Source: Gemmatimonadota bacterium | GTDB taxonomy: Bacteria; Gemmatimonadota; Gemmatimonadetes; Gemmatimonadales; GWC2-71-9 | Direction: 5' to 3' | DNA: 12,670 nucleotides | Assembly (NCBI GenBank): GCA_003220975.1 | Contig: QHTX01000172.1 | Location: forward strand, 1-12,670 | In this document: positions 1 to 5,599 of the stretch, in pieces | Layout of the letters: every line of letters starts with the position of its first letter | Position numbering within the stretch: position 1 is the first letter of the stretch | Made by a program: the position numbers and the translations under genes | The notes under the pieces: model-generated | Told to the model about the DNA's origin: nothing | Seen by the model: the letters and a program-made list of their open reading frames with translations, nothing else | Database searches by the model: none

Positions 1-503
1 CCGGGGGGTGTGACGTACACCTTCACGCCCAGACGCGTGATGTAGGTGACTTGACGCCCTCCCCCCGACGCCGGCGGCGGCGTCGCAGTCTCCACGAACA
101 CGACGCTCCAGCAGGCCTGCTTCAGGGAATCCGCGCCGTCGAGCGCGACGCGGACCGCCTGGGCGGAGCGCGCTGCGAGGCGGAGACTCAACGGGAACAC
201 CCGCAGGTAGCGCCCGCACGAAGCGGGCAGCTGCCCACTCGGCAGGAAGCGGTGCTCGCCCTTCTCGTCGCGCTCCCAGTCGTTCAGGTAGACGGTCACC
301 TCGGCCACCCGATCGCTCTCGTTCGACACGCTGAACGAGGCGGAACCGCGGCCCAGCGCGTGCGGGTCGAGGAAAAGCTCGACCTGGTCGACCGAGAGCT
401 GGCCGCGCGCTACCCCAGGCACAGCTCCCCCCAACGCGACAAGCGCGGCGAGCGCACCTGCCGCCCACCGCGCCAGACGCCAGACGTGCCGCCCCGACGT
501 CAC
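1..503 (-). CDS. PapD-like pilus assembly chaperone, 5' part only (runs off the left edge)
   Basis: Periplasmic chaperone of the chaperone-usher pathway, which would hold fibre subunits for delivery to an outer-membrane usher. Reading the minus strand from the GTG at 503-501 gives 167 uninterrupted codons to the window edge. A hydrophobic signal peptide (about residues 9-33) is followed by a strand-rich domain with typical chaperone landmarks: VDQVELFLDP, SFSVSNESD, a LNDWERDEKGEHRF stretch, LRVFPLSLRLAARSAQAVRV and CWSVVFVE. Two cysteines (in PASCGRY and QACWS) could form a disulfide. The GTG start overlaps the TGA of the upstream subunit gene as GTGA, so translation is probably coupled. The 3' end and any usher gene lie outside the window. 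The family call is from fold-level motif resemblance; the missing C-terminal domain could not be checked. Confidence 0.8.
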   Translation of the reverse strand, partial: MTSGRHVWRLARWAAGALAALVALGGAVPGVARGQLSVDQVELFLDPHALGRGSASFSVSNESDRVAEVTVYLNDWERDEKGEHRFLPSGQLPASCGRYLRVFPLSLRLAARSAQAVRVALDGADSLKQACWSVVFVETATPPPASGGGRQVTYITRLGVKVYVTPP

Positions 504-1021
504 GGAGCGGTCGCCGTGAAGACCACGTCCATCGTGTACGTACCCGGGGTGTCGAGCGTGTAGTTCCACGCTGTCCGGTAGGACACCGTGCTCGTCGTGC
601 CCGACGTGCCGCCCGCCGAAGCGATGCCCGTCGCCGACGTGCTCAGCGCATTGAACGGCGCGCCACCCGTCACGCTCCACGCGAGGTCGCCCACGGGCTT
701 GTTGGCCCGGGCACCGAGGCCACTCGAACCCCACGTCGCCGTCGCGCCGCTGATCTTGAGGCTCCAGGCCGTGTTCGCCTTCACCGTGGCAGTCAGGGCC
801 GAGAGGTCGTCCTGATGGCCCTGGTTGAACGCCGTCGAGTCCGGCGACGTCAGCGCGCTGCTTGCCGAGCTGAGCGACAGTTTGAGCACTACGGGGACTG
901 TCACAGACGCCGCGTTGGTCAGCGAGCACGGATTCCCGACGCAAACCTGGGCTGAGGCCGGCTGGTACAGGCCGAGCAAGGCCGCCCCCGCCAGAACGAG
1001 AGCCAGTGGTCTAAGTGTCAT
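500..1021 (-). CDS. secreted pilin-like subunit of a chaperone-usher system
   Basis: A 173-residue exported protein, probably a fibre subunit handled by the chaperone encoded immediately downstream. It has a clear signal peptide (MTLRPLALVLAGAALLGLYQ, cleavage likely after ASA at about residue 24). Two cysteines follow closely (VCVGNPC), then a Ser/Thr/Ala/Gly-rich all-beta domain. The last strand (PGTYTMDVVFTATAP) resembles the end of spore-coat-U/Csu-type and DUF4402-like secreted domains. The ATG at 1021 is preceded by AGGAG at 9 nt spacing, which fixes the start. The stop overlaps the chaperone start by 4 nt. I see no catalytic motif. The subunit role rests mainly on the neighbour and the composition; the exact Pfam family is uncertain. 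Confidence 0.75.
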   Translation of the reverse strand: MTLRPLALVLAGAALLGLYQPASAQVCVGNPCSLTNAASVTVPVVLKLSLSSASSALTSPDSTAFNQGHQDDLSALTATVKANTAWSLKISGATATWGSSGLGARANKPVGDLAWSVTGGAPFNALSTSATGIASAGGTSGTTSTVSYRTAWNYTLDTPGTYTMDVVFTATAP

Positions 1022-1030
1022 GATGCCATA

Positions 1031-1035
1031 CTCCT
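1031..1035 (-). promoter_or_regulatory. Shine-Dalgarno AGGAG of the pilin-like gene
   Basis: AGGAG on the minus strand lies 9 nt before the ATG at 1021. It decides the start and lies just downstream of the foldable leader element. Confidence 0.7.
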
Positions 1036-1043
1036 ATGAGTTG

Positions 1044-1117
1044 TTGAGCCGCACGCGGGACGCCCGTTGCGCCCGCTCGACACCCCAAAGGGGCAAGGGC
1101 TGTGCCTACCTGCTCAA
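1044..1117 (-). promoter_or_regulatory. candidate structured 5' leader of the pilin-like gene
   Basis: Read on the minus strand, this 74-nt stretch can close on itself. TTGAGC (1117-1112) pairs perfectly with GCTCAA (1049-1044), and GCAC (1105-1102) pairs with GTGC (1054-1051). Inside lies a CCCC-TTT-GGGG hairpin (1093-1083) and a second hairpin built on GCGGG (1076-1072) and CCCGC (1059-1055). GCCC (1100-1097) could alternatively pair with GGGC (1074-1071). The element ends 8 nt before the AGGAG ribosome binding site, where folding could control translation. It contains GGTAGG but not the ordered conserved blocks of the GEMM-I c-di-GMP riboswitch, so I do not assign it to a known class. GC-rich DNA forms chance helices easily. 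Confidence 0.35.
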
Positions 1118-1167
1118 TTGCTTGGCGCCGTCAAATTTCTCGACACCACCCCTCCGAACAGCGCCCG

Positions 1168-1196
1168 AAAATAGCGTTGGAGGGTAGCGAACACAA
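1168..1196 (-). promoter_or_regulatory. weak sigma-70-like promoter candidate for the pilin-like operon
   Basis: On the minus strand TTGTGT (1196-1191) and TATTTT (1173-1168) are separated by exactly 17 nt. This would start a transcript near 1161 with a leader of about 140 nt that includes the foldable element. The -35 box matches the consensus at only 3 of 6 positions and the -10 box at 4 of 6. Confidence 0.25.
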
Positions 1197-1418
1197 ATGC
1201 GCTTCGTCACCCGTCCCGCGTCTTGCGTCTGGCTTAGTGTAAGTGGCGAAATGGCTTAGACAGCAATGCCAGGAGAGATCTCAGCGCCAAAAAACGCTTC
1301 ATCCGCTCCGAACGGGCTCGCGGACCGGCCCGGCTACCTGATGACGTGATCGGGAGGCCGTGTACTGCAAGAATTTGCACTTGTGGCAGGCTGCAAGATG
1401 TCTGGCATGGCCTTCAGA
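1197..1418. other. noncoding gap between the protease gene and the pilus genes
   Basis: I see no convincing gene. GC content is visibly lower than in the flanking genes. There is an 8-bp direct repeat TGGCTTAG (1230-1237 and 1252-1259) and a short hairpin TGCAA-GAAT-TTGCA near 1367-1380. No hairpin followed by a T-run was found that would serve as an intrinsic terminator for the gene ending at 1419. Confidence 0.5.
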
Positions 1419-3401
1419 CTAGGGAATGCCGAGCCGTTGGCGCAGCGGGACAGGCATGATCGCGACGATATGCTTGATCGGTACGGACAGGGCGAACCCA
1501 GGCGCTTGCGGCAAACCCGCCCGATGGACCGCGATCACTTCCCCATCGGCATTGAAGAGCGGACTGCCCGACGACCCGCCGATCGTCATGCCGTCGAACT
1601 GGATGACGTCCTCGGTCGCCCGCGAGATGATGCCAGCGGACATCGACGTACGAACCACGGATGAGCGGAGCCGGGCGAACCCGGAGCCTGCCGGATAACC
1701 GATGAGCGCCGCGGGCTCGCCCTGTCGCGCCCTAGTCCCGCCCCAGTCGATGGCCGTGAGGTAGGGCCCCTGGTAGCTCCGGACCTTGATGACGGCGAGG
1801 TCGCGCTCCTGGGAGGTGGCGACCACATCGGCGTAACGGGCCTGGGACTGATCGGCCATGGTGACCCAGATGGTGTCGGCGCGGGAGTGCAGCGAGTCGG
1901 CCACGACGTGCCAGTTCGTGAGCATGTAGCCGTCGGCCGTGATGACGAAGCCGGTGCCGTTGTAATAGTCGCGCCCGAAGCTCGCCGTGATCAGGCCCAC
2001 CGCGCCCTGGTCTTGCTGTGCGATCGTGGCGAAGTCGCTCGCGCGGATCGCCCGCATCTTCGCATCGAGGTTCTGCGTCTGCCGCTCGGCCGCCGTGACG
2101 GCGCGCTTCAGGCTGTCGATGGTCTCCTGCGAGGGAGCGCGGCGCTCGGCCGCGGCAAGCTCATCGCGCATCCGCTGCAGGTCGGCCTGGGCCGCCACTC
2201 GCCGCGCCTCACCCGCGGCGAGCTGGGTGCTGAGAGCCGCCTGCGCGCGGTCCAACGCTGCGCGCAGCTCCGCGGTGCGAGTCTCCGCCGCCCGGAGCTG
2301 TGTCCGCAGGCTCTCGACCTGAGTAGCCGGAGCGGCCGCGGCGCGGGCCGCCGCGAGTTCCTGACGCAGTCGCTGCGTCTCCGCACGGGCCGAGTCCTCC
2401 GCCGTGCGACGCGCCGCTTCCGTCTGCCGCACCTGCGAGGAGAGGAGCCAGTACACCCCGTACACGGCTCCCCCCAGCAGGACAACGAGCACCATCGCGA
2501 CACCTGAGAGCCACCGCAACTTACGACGGGAGTCCCTGCCGACCTCCGCCGCTACTGCCCGGAGGAACCCCGTCGAGCCGCGCTTCCCCCGCCGTCGCTC
2601 TTCCCGAGCCTGCGCGATGGCCTGGCTGATCAAACCCTTGAGAGTCCGCTGGCCGGGCCTGGCCGGGGCGCGGGCGACCGGCATCGCGGGCGACGTCCCG
2701 AGTCCCTCGACCAGCAGGACGGGCCCCCCCCGGCCCAGGGCGATGCGGTCGCCCAGCCGAATGGGGATCGGCTCCGCGACGGGCTCGTCGTTGACGAACG
2801 TACCGTTGGTCGACCCGAGGTCGCGCACGACCAGGGCGCCCGAGGAGCCGACCGTGAGCTCGGCGTGTACCCGGGATACGACCTTCGATGCCCCGCCGAG
2901 ATGGACCTCGCACTCGTGCCCCCGGCCCAGCCGGATGCGGACGCCGCGTGCCTCGTAGCGTCGGCCCGTGGCGGCCTCGAGCAGGGTGACGGCGTAGGCG
3001 CGGGCCTCGACCGGTGTGCGGCGCCCAGGGAGCCGGGGAACAGGGAGCGCCGCTTCCGACAGGCCGGCGTGCTCTGGTATGGTGGGCGGGAGGCCTTCCG
3101 TGACGGCGGCGACCGAGAGCCGGGGGCCGGTCTCGCCCAGCGAGATCAAGTCGCCGGGCCGAAGCACGGCCGGGCCGGTCAGACGGCGGCCGTTCAGGAA
3201 GGTGCCGTTGCGACTGGCGAGATCGGCGAGGCGCCATCCCCCGCCGCCATGCCGGAGCTCGGCGTGCACCGCGGAGACGACGCCGGCCCCGGCACTCTCC
3301 AACACAACCTCGCACTCGGGGCTGCGGCCCAGTCGCGCGACGTCCCCGCGGACTTCTACTGCCTGCCGCGTGGCGAGGTCGATCAGCTTGAGGTAAGGCA
3401 C
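1419..3401 (-). CDS. transmembrane double-FHA, coiled-coil, trypsin-like serine protease
   Basis: Likely reads phospho-Thr signals inside the cell and cuts proteins outside the membrane. From the GTG at 3401 (GGAG at 3414-3411, 9-nt spacing) it has 660 residues. FHA1 spans about 1-100 (LGR 24-26, S43xxH46, N65G66); FHA2 about 135-232 (LGR 158-160, S176RVH179, GSTNG 196-200). A basic stretch (268-295) precedes one membrane helix (about 297-319), predicting FHA domains inside. An Ala/Arg/Gln/Glu-rich coiled coil (325-455) leads to a chymotrypsin/HtrA-type domain (462-650) with triad H498 (TNWHVV), D534 (RDLAVIKV) and S611 (GSSGSP). No PDZ domain is visible. A longer in-frame ATG at 3608 would add 69 Pro/Arg/Ala-rich residues without FHA character and run through the DRR ORF, so I reject it. 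It probably follows the lipoprotein and DRR ORF in one transcript. Confidence 0.88.
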   Translation of the reverse strand: MPYLKLIDLATRQAVEVRGDVARLGRSPECEVVLESAGAGVVSAVHAELRHGGGGWRLADLASRNGTFLNGRRLTGPAVLRPGDLISLGETGPRLSVAAVTEGLPPTIPEHAGLSEAALPVPRLPGRRTPVEARAYAVTLLEAATGRRYEARGVRIRLGRGHECEVHLGGASKVVSRVHAELTVGSSGALVVRDLGSTNGTFVNDEPVAEPIPIRLGDRIALGRGGPVLLVEGLGTSPAMPVARAPARPGQRTLKGLISQAIAQAREERRRGKRGSTGFLRAVAAEVGRDSRRKLRWLSGVAMVLVVLLGGAVYGVYWLLSSQVRQTEAARRTAEDSARAETQRLRQELAAARAAAAPATQVESLRTQLRAAETRTAELRAALDRAQAALSTQLAAGEARRVAAQADLQRMRDELAAAERRAPSQETIDSLKRAVTAAERQTQNLDAKMRAIRASDFATIAQQDQGAVGLITASFGRDYYNGTGFVITADGYMLTNWHVVADSLHSRADTIWVTMADQSQARYADVVATSQERDLAVIKVRSYQGPYLTAIDWGGTRARQGEPAALIGYPAGSGFARLRSSVVRTSMSAGIISRATEDVIQFDGMTIGGSSGSPLFNADGEVIAVHRAGLPQAPGFALSVPIKHIVAIMPVPLRQRLGIP

Positions 3402-3429
3402 GAGGCGCCGCTCCAGGCGTCTGCCCGGA

Positions 3430-3606
3430 TCAGGCCGTGGCGGGCTTGGCCTTGTTGCGGCGGTCGGGCAAGACGCGGCGGGGCACGCGGGAGCGCCGCA
3501 CGCCCCGCCGGCGTTCGCTGCCCGTGCGGCGCGCGGCGCCAGACCGCCGCTCGACCGGGACGGTCGCAGGATCCCCGCGGCGATCAGGCCCTGACCGCCG
3601 GTCCAC
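3430..3606 (-). CDS. Arg-rich DRR-repeat small ORF (start unresolved)
   Basis: Reads DRRSGPDRRG, VERRSG, SERRRG and ends LPDRRNKAKPATA: repeated acidic-Arg-Arg units about every 5-8 residues. The arginine pairs use different synonymous codons (CGC CGG, CGA CGC, CGG CGG, CGC CGC), which argues that the repeat is kept at protein level. The frame stays open upstream to 3711 and continues the repeat (PDRRSRDDRRQLDDRR), but the only standard start is GTG at 3606 (58 residues). CTG at 3663 or ATC at 3678 would include the rest. Stops in all three frames between 3707 and 3737 exclude fusion with the lipoprotein. It lies between the lipoprotein and the FHA protease (28-nt gap). Function is unknown; it may be a decayed gene. 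The same motif occurs at 5291-5533. Confidence 0.4.
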   Translation of the reverse strand: MDRRSGPDRRGDPATVPVERRSGAARRTGSERRRGVRRSRVPRRVLPDRRNKAKPATA

Positions 3607-3734
3607 ACTCGACCGGCGGTCGTCGAGCTGGCGTCGGTCGTCGCGGCTCCGGCGGTCGGGCAGGGGTTCGTAGCCGATGGGGCCCTCGTCGAGCGGGTTG
3701 GGGGCCCTAACCTACCGGCGACGAGGCGGCGCGG

Positions 3735-4130
3735 CTAGTGCGCCCCCCCCTCCCCCCGCAACCGGACATCAACGTCCGCGACCACCTCTTCGGCGTGACC
3801 CTTCCGGACCCAGCCGCGGTGCTTGCCGCGGTCACGCACCTCGGTCAATCCCCGCACGGTGACCCGCTGGCCATCCGGGTTCACGAACACGCGCACCACC
3901 TCGTCGTCGCCGCGGCGAGCCCAGATGACGCGGTTCGGCCCAGCCTGCTCCACCCGATACACCACATACCCGCGGCGCACCAGCACCTCGCGCGTCACGA
4001 CGACGACGCGCTCGGCCGGCGCGACGTACACGTACTGGACCGGCTCGGCGTACACCACCTCCGCCCGGGTATAGACGCCCGGACCGCAGGCGGCAAGCGA
4101 CAGCGCCAGCACGGGAACGAGACGCCTCAT
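3735..4130 (-). CDS. small lipoprotein of unknown function
   Basis: A 131-residue protein with a short lipoprotein signal (MRRLVPVLALSLAAC, lipobox LAAC, lipidated Cys15), so likely anchored in an envelope membrane. The mature part starts Val/Tyr-rich (VVYAEPVQYVYVAPAERVVVV). A compact beta-looking region follows, with VIWARRGDDEVVRVFVNPDGQRVTVRG, and then a charged tail. A near-perfect AGGAGG 4 nt before ATG fixes the start and predicts strong translation. The last codons contain G-runs of 6 and 8 (3757-3743). I do not recognise the family. It is first in a minus-strand run leading to the FHA protease and is divergent from the YdjM-like gene across a 103-bp control region. Confidence 0.8.
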   Translation of the reverse strand: MRRLVPVLALSLAACGPGVYTRAEVVYAEPVQYVYVAPAERVVVVTREVLVRRGYVVYRVEQAGPNRVIWARRGDDEVVRVFVNPDGQRVTVRGLTEVRDRGKHRGWVRKGHAEEVVADVDVRLRGEGGAH

Positions 4131-4134
4131 CGAT

Positions 4135-4140
4135 CCTCCT
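4135..4140 (-). promoter_or_regulatory. strong Shine-Dalgarno AGGAGG of the lipoprotein gene
   Basis: The complete AGGAGG hexamer on the minus strand lies 4 nt before the ATG at 4130. It contrasts with the divergent gene at 4234, which has no such sequence. Confidence 0.75.
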
Positions 4141-4188
4141 GGAAAGGCTCCCTGGTTAAGACCCCGCTCGGCCGGCTGCGTTACCGCG

Positions 4189-4206
4189 GTGTGACGCCGA
4201 TCACAC
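4189..4206. promoter_or_regulatory. CRP/FNR-type operator in the divergent promoter region
   Basis: GTGTGA and TCACAC form a perfect inverted repeat around a 6-bp spacer, containing the E. coli CRP consensus TGTGA-N6-TCACA. Its centre (4197.5) lies about 36 bp upstream of the ATG at 4234 and 67 bp upstream of the opposite start at 4130. A Crp/Fnr-family dimer could control either gene. Binding is inferred from sequence alone, and no regulator gene is in the window. Confidence 0.5.
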
Positions 4207-4215
4207 GCGGCGCGC

Positions 4216-4224
4216 TGCTAGCTT
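4216..4224 (+). promoter_or_regulatory. extended -10 box for a probably leaderless start at 4234
   Basis: TGC-TAGCTT ends 9 nt before the ATG, which would place transcription initiation at or within a few bases of the start codon. No Shine-Dalgarno sequence is present, and no -35 box is recognisable. A similar TAGATT precedes the kinase gene at almost the same distance. Confidence 0.4.
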
Positions 4225-4233
4225 ACTCCCGCC

Positions 4234-5304
4234 ATGGACAACCTCGCCCATACCCTGGTCGGCGCGGCGCTGGGCCGCGCCGTCGCTGACCGCAAAGCGC
4301 CCGCGGCGGGCTGGATCGGTGCCATCGCCGGCAACGCACCGGATTGGAGCGAGCTGCTGGTCAGTCCCGGCGCCTGGGGAGGAGCGCCGGGGTCGGCCCC
4401 GGCGTACCTCGTGTATCACCGCGGTATCACGCACTCCTTCGTGGGCGCCGTCATCGAGATCGTCGTGCTGACCGGCCTCGTCGGCTTGATCCTCACGTGG
4501 CGGACGCGCGCCGACGCCGGCGCGCGACCTCCGTGGCGCTGGATCGCGGTCTGCGTCGCCGCCGCCGTCGCGAGCCACCTCTACCTCGACTGGCAGGGCT
4601 CGTACGGCCTGCGTCCGTTCCTGCCGTGGAGCGGGCGCTGGTATTACGGGGACTGGGTCGCGATCGTCGATTCATTCTTCTGGGCGGTGCCGCTCGTCGC
4701 ACTGGCGTGGGGCTCCCGGCGCCATTGGGCGCCGGCGCTCCTCGTACTCCTGGTCATGAGTGGGGTCACGACGCTCGTGCTCTGGACGGGGAGGTCGATC
4801 GTTGCGGCGTGGGTGCGCCTCGGCGTGACGGCACTCATGGCGGCGTGCGTGGTCGGCTGGACGAAGCATTGGTTCGGTGTCGCCGGGCGGCGGCGTGCCG
4901 CGGTCTACGGCCTCCTGCTGCTCGCGGCCTACGCGGCGCTCCAGGGGGCGGCGAGCGCGGTCGTGAAGGCGCGGTCCCGTGACGCGGCCGTACGCCGTTT
5001 CGGCCCCGGCGCGACCTGGGCGGCGCTCACGCAGGTGGGACGGCCGTTCCACTGGGAGCCCGTCTGGGCGTCACCCGACAGCATCGCCGGCCCCGGATGG
5101 GCCGTTCCCCGTCATCTCGACACGCCGGCCGTCCGGCAGGCGCTCGCCACTCCGCGCGGCCGCGCGCTCGCGCAGTTCGCGCGCTTCCTTGCGGCAGACG
5201 TCGACTCGAGCGGCAACGAGCTCAGGGTGTTTCTGCGGGACGCGCGCTTCGACCCGACGGCTCGCCGCGGGAGCTGGGCCGCGGTCGAAGTCAGATTACG
5301 GTGA
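4234..5304 (+). CDS. membrane-bound metal-dependent hydrolase, YdjM/DUF457 family
   Basis: Multi-pass inner-membrane protein of 356 residues related to the YdjM-like putative metal hydrolases; the substrate of this family is unknown. Family signatures: N-terminal MDNLAHTLVGAALGR (H6), an NAPDW motif (D37), HRGITHS (H62 to H67) and HLYLDW (H115, D119), then WVAIVDSFFW (D146). These His/Asp residues lie at the ends of hydrophobic segments and could bind metal. About six to seven hydrophobic helices occur up to residue 235, followed by a soluble C-terminal region of about 120 residues typical of the longer members. The start is leaderless-looking, and a CRP-like palindrome lies 28 bp upstream. 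The 3' end overlaps the convergent DRR ORF by 14 bp. The family is confident; enzymatic activity is not shown. Confidence 0.85.
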   Translation: MDNLAHTLVGAALGRAVADRKAPAAGWIGAIAGNAPDWSELLVSPGAWGGAPGSAPAYLVYHRGITHSFVGAVIEIVVLTGLVGLILTWRTRADAGARPPWRWIAVCVAAAVASHLYLDWQGSYGLRPFLPWSGRWYYGDWVAIVDSFFWAVPLVALAWGSRRHWAPALLVLLVMSGVTTLVLWTGRSIVAAWVRLGVTALMAACVVGWTKHWFGVAGRRRAAVYGLLLLAAYAALQGAASAVVKARSRDAAVRRFGPGATWAALTQVGRPFHWEPVWASPDSIAGPGWAVPRHLDTPAVRQALATPRGRALAQFARFLAADVDSSGNELRVFLRDARFDPTARRGSWAAVEVRLR

Positions 5305-5533
5305 GGGGGGTGGCATCGGAGAAGCTGAGCCCCGAGCCGCGCCGGTCGCCGCCCTGGCGCCGCGCGACCGGGCCGCGCCGTTCGCGCCCCCGGCGGTCCG
5401 GCCCGAGGCGGCGCTCCGTCGCCACGCCGAGCCGCTCGACACGTCGCTCGCTGACCCGGCGGTCGAGCCAGCGGCGTCGCTCGCCCTGCACCCGGCGCTC
5501 GATGCGGTGGCGCTGTTCGGGGTATTGGGCCAT
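5291..5533 (-). CDS. Arg-rich DRR/ERR-repeat small protein
   Basis: An 80-residue ORF starting MAQYPEQRHRIERR, with at least nine (D/E/A)RR units spaced 4-9 residues apart (ERRVQGERRRWLDRR, ERRLGPDRRGRERR) and a non-basic tail (SGLSFSDATPLTVI). The Arg pairs again use varied synonymous codons. It shares the ERRLGPDRRG/DRRSGPDRRG unit with the ORF at 3430-3606. The ATG at 5533 has no good Shine-Dalgarno; a CAGATT lies 5 nt upstream. It is divergent from the kinase gene (66-bp gap), and its end overlaps the convergent YdjM-like gene by 14 bp. Function is unknown. The high Arg charge would suit binding to nucleic acid, membrane phosphate or a phosphoprotein. It could be a chance ORF, but the second copy argues against that. 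Confidence 0.5.
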   Translation of the reverse strand: MAQYPEQRHRIERRVQGERRRWLDRRVSERRVERLGVATERRLGPDRRGRERRGPVARRQGGDRRGSGLSFSDATPLTVI

Positions 5534-5583
5534 GCAGCAATCTGCTCGGCCCCGGGCACGGCTGCCAGGGTCCCGGGTTCCGT

Positions 5584-5589
5584 TAGATT
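5584..5589 (+). promoter_or_regulatory. TAGATT -10 box for a leaderless kinase start
   Basis: TAGATT ends 10 nt before the ATG at 5600, in the same relative position as TAGCTT before 4234. No ribosome binding site lies between them (TGCGGCGCC). A -35 box is not recognisable. Confidence 0.4.
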
Positions 5590-5599
5590 GTGCGGCGCC

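Noticed and set aside
1081..1117. GEMM-I c-di-GMP riboswitch
   Set aside because: GGTAGG and a GGCACA are present, but the conserved blocks are not in the riboswitch order and the GGGCAAACC-type segment is missing on the coding strand.
1313..1332. Possible terminator hairpin CGGGC...GCCCG downstream of the protease gene
   Set aside because: A 5-bp stem with a 10-nt loop and no T-run is ordinary for DNA this GC-rich.
3402..3608. 69-residue N-terminal extension of the FHA protease from the ATG at 3608
   Set aside because: It is Pro/Arg/Ala/Cys-rich, lacks domain character and is the shifted frame of the DRR ORF. The GTG at 3401 has a good ribosome binding site directly before the FHA1 strand.
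4979..5599. 207-residue N-terminal extension of the kinase
   Set aside because: Most of it lies within the YdjM-like gene and opposite the DRR ORF, with low-complexity Arg/Pro/Ala content. Kinase homology begins after the ATG at 5600.
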